From: Bog-473 sp963836605
Lineage (GTDB): Bacteria; Actinomycetota; Acidimicrobiia; Acidimicrobiales; RAAP-2
DNA length: 64,000 bases
Reading direction: 5' to 3'
NCBI GenBank assembly: GCA_963836605.1
Contig: CAWIKB010000008.1
Location: 186,001-250,000 of the forward strand
Shown here: in pieces, positions 46,608 to 55,334 of the stretch
Layout of the letters: each line of letters opens with the position of its first letter
Numbering within the stretch: the stretch's first letter is position 1
Notes under the pieces: generated by a model
Told to the model about the DNA's origin: nothing
Seen by the model: the letters and a program-made list of their open reading frames with translations, nothing else
Database searches by the model: none
Made by a program: the position numbers and the translations under genes

Positions 46608-49600
46608 CCGCCCCGCCCGGCGGCGCGCTGAGCGCCGTGCCGCCGCTCCTCCGGACCGATCCCACGTTGCCCCTGGTGCTGGGTTCGGCCGATGCCACCC
46701 TGGCCGTGTCCGGCCCGGCCCAGCCGGTGCTGCTGGCTGCGCTGGCCACCTTCACCGAGCGGTCGCCGCTCGTGGTGGTGACCCCGAGCGAGGTCGATGC
46801 CGTCCGGATGGCCGATGACCTGGCGTGCTTCCTGCCCGAGGATCAGGACGGTGCGGTGATGGGCACGATCGGCGGGCCGGTCGCCGTCCTGCCGGCGTGG
46901 GAGACGTTGCCGTTCGAACGGGTCAGCCCCGAGGTGGAGACGATGGGCCGGCGTCTGGCCCTCCTGTGGGGACTGACGCACGGGGGCGACAGCGACCTGC
47001 CGCCGGCGCCGCGGATCATCGTGGCGCCGATTCGGGCCCTCCTGCAGCGCCTGGGCCCCTACCGCCAGGGTGCAGCGCCGGTGGTCGTTCGCCCGGGCCA
47101 GGAACTCGCCCTCGACCCGTTGCTCACCCAGCTGGTCGAGGCGGGCTACCGCCGCGAGCACCAAGTCGAACATCGAGGTGAGATCGCGGTGCGGGGCGGC
47201 ATCATCGACGTGTTCCCCTCGACCGGCGACGTGCCTGTGCGCATCGACCTCTGGGGCGACGAGGTCGACCGGTTGACCGCATTCGCCGTGCACGATCAAC
47301 GATCGTCGTTCGATCTGGACGCCGCCGTCCTGTTCGGATGCCGGGAGCTGCTACCCACCGCTGGGGTTCGGGCGGCCGCGGCCGCACTGGTCCGAAGCCA
47401 ACCGTGGGGCGTCGCGCAGTGGGAACGGCTGGCCGAGGGAGCGACCTTCGACGGGATGGAATCGTGGCTGCCCTACGTCCACCCTGACGAGGAACTGCTG
47501 CCCGACCTGCTGCCGCCGGGCTCTCAGGTGGTCCTGGTCGAGCCACGGCGGATCCGGGACCGGGCCGTCCAGCTGCTCGACGAAGAGGCGGCCCTGGCCG
47601 AGACGCTGGCGAGGACCTGGGGAGCCGAGGAAAGCGCCGGTGAGGGTTTCCCCCGCCTCCACCTCCCCTTCGAGCGCCTGCTGCAGAAGTGCGACTCGGG
47701 TGTGCTCTCCATGCCGTCGACGCCGGAGGGCCCCGCCACCGCGGCCATGACGGTCCGGAGTTTCAACCCGGTGGCCGGTGATCCGGAGCGATTGGCGGCG
47801 CAGGTGAGCGAGTTGGTAGGCGGCGCCTACTCCCTCACGCTGTGCGCGGCCACCACCGCCGGCGCGGAGCGACTCTCCACCGTTCTGGCCGAGGGTGGGA
47901 CGCACGCGCCCGCCCTGGCTGCGGCCACCGGCGCCCCGGGTGCCGTGGTGGTGTCGGTCGCCCTGTCAGCCGGGTTCATCCTGCCCGACTGCAAAGTGGC
48001 GGTGCTCGCCGAGTCCGACATCACCGGCCGGCGCATGCCGCACCGGCGGGCCCGCCCCCGGGCACGGGCCACCGACGGTTTCTTCGATGATCTGGCCATC
48101 GGCAGTTTCGTCGTGCACCGCCAGCACGGCGTGGCCCGGTTCGAAGGCGTGACGTCGCGAACGATGGCGGGCGCCACCCGCGACTACCTGATCCTGCAGT
48201 ACCGGGGGAGTGACCGGCTGTACCTGCCGGTGGACCAGATAGAGGCCATCACGGCGTACAGCGGCGGCGAGACCCCCACCCTTTCGAAGATGGGCGGGGC
48301 CGACTGGCAACGAACGAGAGCCAGGGCGCGTGCGGCCGCGGGCGAGGTGGCCGAGGAACTGGTGAAGCTCTATCGCCGCCGGCTGGAGGTGGAGGGACAC
48401 GCATTCGGTCCGGACACCCCCTGGCAGACCGAGATGGAGTCTTCGTTCGAGTTCGTGGAGACCGACGACCAGCTCAAGGCCATCGCGGATGTCAAGGCGG
48501 ACATGGAGCAGCCTCGGCCGATGGATCGCCTGATCTGTGGCGACGTGGGCTTCGGCAAGACCGAGGTCTCGGTGCGCGCCGTGTTCAAGGCCGTCCAGGA
48601 TGGGAGGCAGGCTGCCGTTCTGGCCCCGACCACCTTGTTGGCCAGCCAGCACGCACAGACCTTCGCCGATCGCTATGCGCCCTATCCCGTACGGGTGGAG
48701 CTCCTCAGTCGTTTCCTGTCGCCGGCCCAGCAGCGAAAGGTCATTGCTGGCCTGGCGGACGGCAGTGTCGACGTGGTGATCGGGACGCACCGGCTCCTCG
48801 GGCCGGACGTCGTGTTCAAGCAGCTCGGGGTCCTCGTGGTGGACGAGGAGCAGCGTTTCGGGGTGACCCACAAGGAAGCGGTCAAGGCTCTCTCCGTCGG
48901 GATCGACGTGCTGACGTTGACGGCCAGCCCGATCCCGCGCACACTCGAGATGGCGTTGACCGGGATCAGGGATCTGTCCATGGTCAACACGCCACCGGCC
49001 GACCGACGTCCCATCCTCACCTACGTGGGCGAGCACGACCCCGCCGCGGTGAGTGAGGCACTCCGACGTGAGCTCCTGCGCGAGGGACAGGCGTTCTATG
49101 TCCACAATCGGGTGGCCGACATCGAGTCCGTGGCCCGTCAGGTGCGCGATCTGGTCCCGGAGGCCCGGGTGGCCATTGCGCACGGTCAGATGGACGAAGG
49201 CAGCCTGGAGCAGGTGGTACTCGATTTCTGGGGACGCCGCTACGACGTGCTGGTCTGCACCACCATCATCGAGTCGGGCATCGACATGCCATCGGTGAAC
49301 ACGTTGGTGGTCGACCGGGCCGATCTGCTGGGCCTGGGGCAGTTGCACCAGATCCGGGGTCGGGTCGGTCGGGGCGGCCAGCGCGCATACGCCTACCTCT
49401 TCCATCCGGTCGACCGCGTGCTGTCCGAACAGGCCTACGAGCGCCTCCGGACCATCGGCGAGCACACCGAGCTCGGGTCGGGATTCAAGATCGCCATGCG
49501 CGACCTGGAGATCCGCGGCGCCGGGAACCTGCTGGGAGCCGATCAGTCGGGGCATATCGCGGCCGTCGGGTACGACCTGTACGTGCAACTGGTGGCCGAA

Positions 49601-50119
49601 GCAGTGGCCGAGGCCCGAGGGGAGGCGCGCCCCGCCCCGCCCACCGTGGCACTCGATGTTCCTGGAGATGCCCACCTTCCCAAGGACTACGTCGCCGCGG
49701 AAGACGCGCGCCTCGAGGCCTACCGGCGACTGGCCTCGGCGGGCTCGGACGCCGACGTGGAGGACATCGGGGCGGAATGGGTCGATCGCTACGGACCCCT
49801 GCCGGACGCGGCGCGGGGACTGCTGGCGCTGGCCCGGCTCCGCCACGCCGCCATGGTCCGGGGCATCCGGGAGATCGTCGGGAGCCCGGTGCGACCGGGC
49901 GGCTCACGTCGACCGGTCGTCCGGATCACGCCCGTGCGGTTGGCCGCCAGCGCGCAGGTTCGCCTTCGCCGCCTCGTGCCCGGCGCCAGCTACAAGGAGG
50001 ATCTGGCCCAGCTCCTCGTGCCGATCGACTCGGGGGAGGTGGCCGCGGCCACCGTTCGCCAGCTGCTCGAGGACCTCATCCCGCCAGGCGATTCCGATTC
50101 GGGCGAGGACACCTTGTAG
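46604..50119 (+). CDS. mfd: Transcription-repair coupling factor
   Basis: 1171 residues, normal length. UvrB-like N-terminal domains (LPAWETLPFERVSPE, RIDLWGDEVDRLTAF), an RNA polymerase-interacting domain (FVVHRQHGVARFEGV near 505), the translocase: CGDVGFGKTEVSVRAVFKA (Walker A near residue 645), VVDEEQRFGVTHKEAVK (DEEQ near 746), TASPIPRTLEMALTG and RGRVGRGGQRAYAYLF, and the TRG and C-terminal regulatory domain. It removes stalled RNA polymerase and recruits UvrA. TTG 46604 is the first in-frame start, close to LRTDPTLPLVLGSAD. Confidence 0.97.
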   Translation: MTAPPGGALSAVPPLLRTDPTLPLVLGSADATLAVSGPAQPVLLAALATFTERSPLVVVTPSEVDAVRMADDLACFLPEDQDGAVMGTIGGPVAVLPAWETLPFERVSPEVETMGRRLALLWGLTHGGDSDLPPAPRIIVAPIRALLQRLGPYRQGAAPVVVRPGQELALDPLLTQLVEAGYRREHQVEHRGEIAVRGGIIDVFPSTGDVPVRIDLWGDEVDRLTAFAVHDQRSSFDLDAAVLFGCRELLPTAGVRAAAAALVRSQPWGVAQWERLAEGATFDGMESWLPYVHPDEELLPDLLPPGSQVVLVEPRRIRDRAVQLLDEEAALAETLARTWGAEESAGEGFPRLHLPFERLLQKCDSGVLSMPSTPEGPATAAMTVRSFNPVAGDPERLAAQVSELVGGAYSLTLCAATTAGAERLSTVLAEGGTHAPALAAATGAPGAVVVSVALSAGFILPDCKVAVLAESDITGRRMPHRRARPRARATDGFFDDLAIGSFVVHRQHGVARFEGVTSRTMAGATRDYLILQYRGSDRLYLPVDQIEAITAYSGGETPTLSKMGGADWQRTRARARAAAGEVAEELVKLYRRRLEVEGHAFGPDTPWQTEMESSFEFVETDDQLKAIADVKADMEQPRPMDRLICGDVGFGKTEVSVRAVFKAVQDGRQAAVLAPTTLLASQHAQTFADRYAPYPVRVELLSRFLSPAQQRKVIAGLADGSVDVVIGTHRLLGPDVVFKQLGVLVVDEEQRFGVTHKEAVKALSVGIDVLTLTASPIPRTLEMALTGIRDLSMVNTPPADRRPILTYVGEHDPAAVSEALRRELLREGQAFYVHNRVADIESVARQVRDLVPEARVAIAHGQMDEGSLEQVVLDFWGRRYDVLVCTTIIESGIDMPSVNTLVVDRADLLGLGQLHQIRGRVGRGGQRAYAYLFHPVDRVLSEQAYERLRTIGEHTELGSGFKIAMRDLEIRGAGNLLGADQSGHIAAVGYDLYVQLVAEAVAEARGEARPAPPTVALDVPGDAHLPKDYVAAEDARLEAYRRLASAGSDADVEDIGAEWVDRYGPLPDAARGLLALARLRHAAMVRGIREIVGSPVRPGGSRRPVVRITPVRLAASAQVRLRRLVPGASYKEDLAQLLVPIDSGEVAAATVRQLLEDLIPPGDSDSGEDTL

Positions 50120-50131
50120 CATGCGCGGCTC

Positions 50132-51271
50132 GTGAAGCGATTCATTCTCCTCCTGGTTGTCCTGGCCGGCGGCCTGGCCTGGGCCGCCTTCGCCATTCCC
50201 AACAACGCGGCCACGGTCAACGGAGCGACCATCAGCCAGAGCCAACTCAGCTCGGACCTCTCGGCCATCGCTCACAGCCGCGAGTACCAGTGCTTCTTGA
50301 ACGCCCAGGCCTATGTGGGGTCCGGCGGAACGGGGACACTGCCGCAGCTGGACGGCGCGGGCCAGAGTCTCTCGAATGCTGCGCACCCCACGGCAACCTC
50401 GGCCTTCACGTCCGAGTACCTCGGCACCGAGATCGGCCACCAGATCATCTTCAACCAGGCGGCGAAGAGGCACCTCCACGTCACGCAGAGCGAGATCTCG
50501 AGTGCCACGGCGCAGTTGAGCGCGCAAATATCCCAGACCATGGCGCAGGTCGCGCAGGCACAGGTGCAGGACAACGCCATCACGTGTGGGCCCGGGCCGA
50601 CGCTGACGGGGAAGGAGGTGCTGGCGACACTGCCGCCATCGTTCGTGAACGCATTGGCGACGTACGACGCCACCGTCGGTGCACTCGAAGGGTCGCTCTC
50701 CAAGGACAACACCACCGCGGGGTTGACGCGCTACTACAAGGCCAATCGTTCGGTCTTCGACACGGCGTGTGTCACGTTGGCCCAGTACTCCAGCCAGAGC
50801 GATGCGGCCGCGGCCGCGGCCAAGGTGGCGGCAGGCACACCCTTCGCCCAAGTGGCCGCAGCCCAGTCCGGGGGCGGCCCGCAAGGGTGTGGCGTCCTGT
50901 ACGGACTGGCTGTTCAGTTTCCGTCCGGCACCAACCTGCCGTCGCAAAAGACCGGCGCCGTCTCCGCGCCGATTCCTTTGGGAAGCGGGAACTATCTCCT
51001 CGTGCAGATCACCTCGCGCACGCCGACATCGTTTGCCAAGGCGAAGCCCGAGGTAGAGGCGGCGGCGGCGCAGTCGGCGGCGAATGAGACGAGGGCCCTG
51101 CTCGATGCCACGGAGCTCCATGCTGCCATCTCGGTCAATCCCAAGTACGGAAGCTGGGAACCCGCCAATGCCCGGGTGGTCATCCCGAGCCCCCCGCCGG
51201 TCGCTGACACACTGAACGCCTCGGCCAACACGCCGACACCGGCGGTACCGACAAGCGGAAAGTCCGGGTAG
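50132..51271 (+). CDS. Secreted SurA/PrsA-like protein with parvulin-type region
   Basis: 379 residues. A signal-type N-terminus (VKRFILLLVVLAGGLAWAAFA) without a lipobox, then a SurA N-terminal-like helical region (ATVNGATISQSQLSSDLSAI), several helices, and near residue 205-300 a parvulin-like fold (GLTRYYKANRSVFDTA, FAQVAAAQSGGGPQGCGVL, GNYLLVQITSRTPT). A Pro/Thr-rich tail closes it. It probably assists folding of exported proteins. Cysteine pairs are present. In the mycobacterial order a lipoprotein (LpqU) is near this place; here it is this protein between mfd and mazG. Confidence 0.8.
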   Translation: MKRFILLLVVLAGGLAWAAFAIPNNAATVNGATISQSQLSSDLSAIAHSREYQCFLNAQAYVGSGGTGTLPQLDGAGQSLSNAAHPTATSAFTSEYLGTEIGHQIIFNQAAKRHLHVTQSEISSATAQLSAQISQTMAQVAQAQVQDNAITCGPGPTLTGKEVLATLPPSFVNALATYDATVGALEGSLSKDNTTAGLTRYYKANRSVFDTACVTLAQYSSQSDAAAAAAKVAAGTPFAQVAAAQSGGGPQGCGVLYGLAVQFPSGTNLPSQKTGAVSAPIPLGSGNYLLVQITSRTPTSFAKAKPEVEAAAAQSAANETRALLDATELHAAISVNPKYGSWEPANARVVIPSPPPVADTLNASANTPTPAVPTSGKSG

Positions 51272-51274
51272 TTC

Positions 51275-52777
51275 ATGTCGGGGCCCGGTTCGGGCTCGGA
51301 ATTGAGCCGCCCCCGTATCACCGTGGTTGGACTCGGGCCGGCGGGCGCGTCGTACCTGAGCCGTGAGGTGGCCGAGCGCATCTCCGCCCGGCGCACACTC
51401 GTGCGCACGCGCCGTCACCCGGCCGCCGAGGACATGGTGGGCGCAGCCTCGCTCGACCACCACTACGAAGCGGCCGACACGTTCGAGGAGGTCTACGCCG
51501 CCATCGTCGAAGAGCTGGTCTTGGTGGCCCGGCGGCACGCACCCGAGGAGATCGTCTACGCCGTCCCGGGCTCGCCTCTGGTGGCCGAGCGAACGGTCGA
51601 GCTGCTGCGCGCCGACGCCAGAGTCGACGTCACCGTCGTTCCCGCCCTTTCGTTTCTCGACCTGGCCTGGGAGCGCCTCGGCATCGACCCGCTCAGCGAG
51701 GGCGTCCGTCTGATGGACGCTGATCAATTCGCCGGGCAGGCGAACGGAGAGGCCGGTCCGTTCCTGCTCGCGCAGTGCTGGTCGCAGTCGCTGCTCTCCG
51801 AGATCAAGCTGTCGGCGAATGTGGACGAACAGGCCGACCTGCCAGAGGTCGTCCTCCTTCACCACCTGGGTCTGGACGACGAGCAGGTGGTTGCCGTCAG
51901 CTGGTGGGACATGGACCGCGCGATCACGCCGGACCATCTCACCTCGCTGTTCATCCCCCGGTCGGGCACGCCGGTGATCGAGGGGGACATGGCTCGACTC
52001 GAGGAGCTCGTCCGTACTCTGCGCGAGCAATGTCCGTGGGACAGGGAGCAGACCCACGCCACGCTCATGCCCCATCTCGTCGAGGAGGCCTACGAGGTCC
52101 TCGACGCCCTGGAGGAAGTGGGCGAACTGGAAGCGCCGGGTGAGCAGGGGGAGCAGGGGGAGCTTGCCCGGTCGCGCCCAGCGGGCGACGGAGCCTTCGA
52201 ACACCTGCAGGAGGAGCTGGGAGACCTCCTCTTCCAGATCGTGTTCCATGCCCGCCTGGCCGAGGAACAAGGTCGATTCACGTTGGCCGATGTGGCCCGA
52301 GGCGTGCATGCCAAGCTGGTCCACCGCCATCCCCATGTGTTCGGCGCCGTGGACGCGGATACGGCCGCGCAGGTGGCGACCAACTGGGAAGAAATAAAGA
52401 AGCAGGAGAAGGGTCGCCCGAGTGTGACCGATGGCATACCCAACAGCCTCCCGGCCTTGCTGCTCACCACCAAGCTGCAACGAAAGGCGCTCTCGGTCGA
52501 CTCGCACGCCCTCGCGGTCAGCGATGTGCAAGGAATGGTGGCAGAAGTGGTAGCGCGCTGGCGCTCTGTGGTTCCGACCGAGACCACCCAGGTCGATGCG
52601 CCACCGGCCTCCGACGCCGCTCTCGTCGAGCGACTCGTTGGCGATCTCCTCTTCGGCCTGGCCGACCTTTCCCGGCGTATGGGGATTGATCCGGAACAAG
52701 CATTGCGGGCACGCACGCGGGCGTTCCGCAAGAGCATTGTGGCGCTCGAGGGTGGGTCCGCGACCGAAGAGGACTAA
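51275..52777 (+). CDS. mazG: YabN-like tetrapyrrole-methylase/MazG fusion
   Basis: 500 residues. The first 220 are a SAM-dependent tetrapyrrole-methylase-like domain (ITVVGLGPAGASYLSREV, IVYAVPGSPLVAERTVELLR). From about 240 there is a MazG nucleoside triphosphate pyrophosphohydrolase: RTLREQCPWDREQTHATLMPHL, VEEAYEVLDALEE with metal-binding acids, EELGDLLFQIVFHARLAEE, then a second MazG-like half. The house-cleaning role (removal of odd dNTPs) is known for MazG. ATG 51275 comes 3 bases after the preceding stop. Found beside mfd and eno, as in mycobacteria. Confidence 0.93.
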   Translation: MSGPGSGSELSRPRITVVGLGPAGASYLSREVAERISARRTLVRTRRHPAAEDMVGAASLDHHYEAADTFEEVYAAIVEELVLVARRHAPEEIVYAVPGSPLVAERTVELLRADARVDVTVVPALSFLDLAWERLGIDPLSEGVRLMDADQFAGQANGEAGPFLLAQCWSQSLLSEIKLSANVDEQADLPEVVLLHHLGLDDEQVVAVSWWDMDRAITPDHLTSLFIPRSGTPVIEGDMARLEELVRTLREQCPWDREQTHATLMPHLVEEAYEVLDALEEVGELEAPGEQGEQGELARSRPAGDGAFEHLQEELGDLLFQIVFHARLAEEQGRFTLADVARGVHAKLVHRHPHVFGAVDADTAAQVATNWEEIKKQEKGRPSVTDGIPNSLPALLLTTKLQRKALSVDSHALAVSDVQGMVAEVVARWRSVVPTETTQVDAPPASDAALVERLVGDLLFGLADLSRRMGIDPEQALRARTRAFRKSIVALEGGSATEED

Positions 52778-52908
52778 AGCTGTTGCTCGGCTCCCGTCCG
52801 CCGTGCTGGTGTTGCCGAGGCAGCAATCCGTCAACGCTCTCGAACGAAGGGGTGGTCGGCAGCGACTGAGCAGAGCATCGCTATTGCCCGCACTGATGCG
52901 ATCGACCG

Positions 52909-52933
52909 GTGTCCACAAGCTGCTTGTGCACAC
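52909..52933. promoter_or_regulatory. 25-bp near-perfect palindrome upstream of eno
   Basis: GTGTCCACAAGC and GCTTGTGCACAC flank a single T; 11 of 12 pairs match. It ends 4 bases before the likely -10 TAGTCT (52938-52943), so it occupies the -35 zone of the eno promoter. It looks like a repressor or activator site. Confidence 0.65.
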
Positions 52934-52988
52934 CCACTAGTCTTGTGACCCGGTGTCCCACCAGGGCGGATACCGAGAAAGTGACGTT

Positions 52989-54284
52989 GTGAGCGCCATT
53001 GAGCACGTGATCGGGCGAGAGGTTCTCGATTCCCGCGGCAACCCGACGGTTGAAGCCGAGGTCGTCCTCGATTCGGGTGCCCGCGGACGAGCCATTGCCC
53101 CCTCGGGCGCTTCGACCGGGACACACGAAGCGATCGAGCTCCGTGATGGTGGGCACCGATTTCGCGGGAAGGGAGTGCTCAGTGCTGTGTCGCACGTCAA
53201 CCGGTCGATAGCCGACGCACTGGCCGGGTTGGACGCGGTCGATCAGCGGGGGATCGATTTCACTATGATCGATTTGGACGGAACAGCCGACAAGGGAAAG
53301 CTGGGCGCAAACGCCATATTGGCGGTGTCCTTGGCCAACGCCAAAGCGGTGGCGGACGATCTCGAGCTTCCGCTGTTTCGATCCATCGGAGGGAGCAATG
53401 CCCACGCGTTGCCCGTTCCGATGTTCAACGTGCTCAACGGTGGTGTGCACGCCCGCAACTCGGTCGACTTTCAAGAGTTCATGCTGATGCCGATCGGGGC
53501 GGCCTCCTACGGCGAAGCGCTCCGATGGGGCGCCGAGACCTACCACGCCTTGCGCACTGTCTTGTCCGAACGAGACTTGGCCACCGCCGTCGGCGATGAA
53601 GGGGGGTTCGCGCCCGACCTCCCGACCAATGAGGATGCCGTCAAGCTGTTGGTGGAGGCCATAGAGCTCGCCGGTCGGGTGCCGGGTGAGGAGATCGCGC
53701 TGGCCATGGATCCGGCGAGCACCGAGCTCTGGGACGACGGGTCGTACGTCCTGACGGGCGAAGGACGAAAGATGAGTTCGGCGGAGATGGTCGACTACTG
53801 GGTGGATCTGGCCGACCGGTTTCCCCTCGTGTCGCTCGAGGACGGCATGGCCGAGGAGGACTGGGACGGATGGGCCAGGCTCACCGAGGCGCTGGGGCAC
53901 AGGGTCCAACTCGTTGGCGATGACATTTTCGTCACCAACGTGACCTTGCTCGAACGAGGTGTACGGGAGGGAGTGGCCAATGCCATTTTGATCAAGCTCA
54001 ATCAAATCGGCACGTTGACCGAGACGCTCGACACGATTGCACTGGCGAATCGATCGGGTTACCGGTCCGTGATCTCCCATCGATCGGGCGAGACCGAGGA
54101 CACGACGATTGCCGATCTTGCCGTGGCCGTCAACGCCGGACAGATAAAGGCGGGCGCTCCGGCGCGTTCGGATCGGGTGGCGAAGTACAACCAACTCCTG
54201 AGAATTGAAGAGGACCTCGGCCAGTCGGCTAGGTTCCCGGCGGGGGCCTCACTGGCTGGTCTGGGCGGCAGATCCGATGTCTAA
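52989..54284 (+). CDS. eno: Enolase
   Basis: 431 residues, normal length. Glycolytic 2-phosphoglycerate dehydratase. SAIEHVIGREVLDSRGNPTVE at the N-terminus, GANAILAVSLANAKAVA, DFQEFMLMPIGA, the Mg sites in LAMDPAST, VSLEDGMAEEDW and VGDDIFVTN, the catalytic Lys in ILIKLNQIGT and SHRSGETEDTTIADLAV. GTG 52989 is chosen by family N-terminus and the GAGAAAG upstream; an in-frame GTG at 52953, 9 bases after TAGTCT, would add 12 residues if leaderless. It ends inside ftsB (8-base overlap). Confidence 0.97.
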   Translation: MSAIEHVIGREVLDSRGNPTVEAEVVLDSGARGRAIAPSGASTGTHEAIELRDGGHRFRGKGVLSAVSHVNRSIADALAGLDAVDQRGIDFTMIDLDGTADKGKLGANAILAVSLANAKAVADDLELPLFRSIGGSNAHALPVPMFNVLNGGVHARNSVDFQEFMLMPIGAASYGEALRWGAETYHALRTVLSERDLATAVGDEGGFAPDLPTNEDAVKLLVEAIELAGRVPGEEIALAMDPASTELWDDGSYVLTGEGRKMSSAEMVDYWVDLADRFPLVSLEDGMAEEDWDGWARLTEALGHRVQLVGDDIFVTNVTLLERGVREGVANAILIKLNQIGTLTETLDTIALANRSGYRSVISHRSGETEDTTIADLAVAVNAGQIKAGAPARSDRVAKYNQLLRIEEDLGQSARFPAGASLAGLGGRSDV

Positions 54285-54837
54285 GGCTCGTCGACCGGGT
54301 CCGAAGCAGGTGACACGACGGGAACGCCGCCGCTCACGCGACAGCCGGCGGTCCAAGGTGCTCCTGATCGGCGCCACCGTCCTGTCGGCGGTCATCCTCA
54401 CGGCCTGGTTTCCCGCCAGCGCCCTCTACCGCCAGCGGGCGAGCCTGGCCGAAGCGAACAGCCAACTCATCCAGCTGCACCAGCAAGATGCCGCCCTGAG
54501 CCAGGAGCGCAAGAACCTCAGTGATACCGCCGCAATTGGTCGGATCGCGCGTCAGCAGTACCAGTTGGTGAGCCCGGGCCAGCAGGCCTTCGAGGTATTG
54601 CCGCCCGTGGGAACCGCCCGAGCCAACGCGCCTTACGCCGGTGATCCTGGAACTCGTGCCCCGGTCACGCCCTCGGCCAGTTCTGACCTCCCATCGGGCG
54701 CGGTGACCACGACGACGCAAGCATCATCTACCGGGGCGCGCACCACTGGGTCGAAGAGCGACGCAGGCAACCAGGGGCGCTCACCGGCACCAACTGTCTT
54801 CGGCCGCATGGTCCATGCGCTTGAATTCTGGCGTTGA
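54277..54837 (+). CDS. ftsB: FtsB/DivIC-like septum protein
   Basis: 186 residues. A short basic N-terminus (ARRPGPKQVTRRERRRSRD), one TM helix (VLLIGATVLSAVILTAWFP about 28-46), then a coiled coil (RQRASLAEANSQLIQLHQQDAAL and QERKNLSDTAAIGRIARQQ), and a Ser/Thr-rich tail. This is the bitopic divisome build, and it lies between eno and DUF501, as in mycobacteria and streptomycetes. ATG 54277 overlaps the eno stop. Confidence 0.9.
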   Translation: MSKARRPGPKQVTRRERRRSRDSRRSKVLLIGATVLSAVILTAWFPASALYRQRASLAEANSQLIQLHQQDAALSQERKNLSDTAAIGRIARQQYQLVSPGQQAFEVLPPVGTARANAPYAGDPGTRAPVTPSASSDLPSGAVTTTTQASSTGARTTGSKSDAGNQGRSPAPTVFGRMVHALEFWR

Positions 54838-55334
54838 CTTCCGAATCCGGAGATCAAGGTCCCGAGGGGTCGGCACGGGGCCCGTCCGATCGAGAAGCGG
54901 TGGCCTTGTTCTTGGGTCGAACCCCGGGCGGCGACTTCCGGGTCGTGCTCCGTCGGGGCGACGGGTCCCCCATGGTGATCGCCAACGACCCGCTGTTCCG
55001 CGATGGGACTCCGATGCCGACCCGCTACTGGTTGGTTGACCCCGAACTGCGTACTCGGATCGGCCGCCTCGAGGCCCAAGGCGGTGTCCGGGCCGCGGCG
55101 GAGGCCGTCGATCCCCACGAGCTCGCGGCGGCACATGATCGGTACGCCAAGGAGCGAGACGCCTTTCTGCCGATCGACTGGTCGGGCCCTCGGCCGAGTG
55201 GGGGCGTCGGGGGAACCCGTCAAGGTGTCAAGTGCATTCACGCTCACGTGGCCTGGTGGTTGGTGGGTGGGGACGATCCGGTGGGAGCGTGGGCGGCGGA
55301 TCAGCTTGGGCTGGACAGAGTGGCGATGACCTAG
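54834..55334 (+). CDS. DUF501 protein
   Basis: 166 residues. The family is found in actinobacteria after ftsB. Blocks: VALFLGRTPGGDFRVVLRR, GTPMPTRYWLVDPELRTRI, VKCIHAHVAWWLVGGDDPVG with the conserved CxHAHxA. Function unknown; the histidines could bind a metal. TTG overlaps the ftsB stop (TTGA). The stop overlaps that of the convergent repeat protein (CTAG). Confidence 0.9.
   Translation: MTSESGDQGPEGSARGPSDREAVALFLGRTPGGDFRVVLRRGDGSPMVIANDPLFRDGTPMPTRYWLVDPELRTRIGRLEAQGGVRAAAEAVDPHELAAAHDRYAKERDAFLPIDWSGPRPSGGVGGTRQGVKCIHAHVAWWLVGGDDPVGAWAADQLGLDRVAMT

Noticed and set aside
47966..49846. 626-codon minus-strand open frame inside mfd
   Set aside because: Antisense to the conserved helicase motifs of mfd.
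49904..52933. 1009-codon minus-strand open frame opposite the SurA-like protein and mazG
   Set aside because: No recognisable domain and antisense to two well-supported genes.
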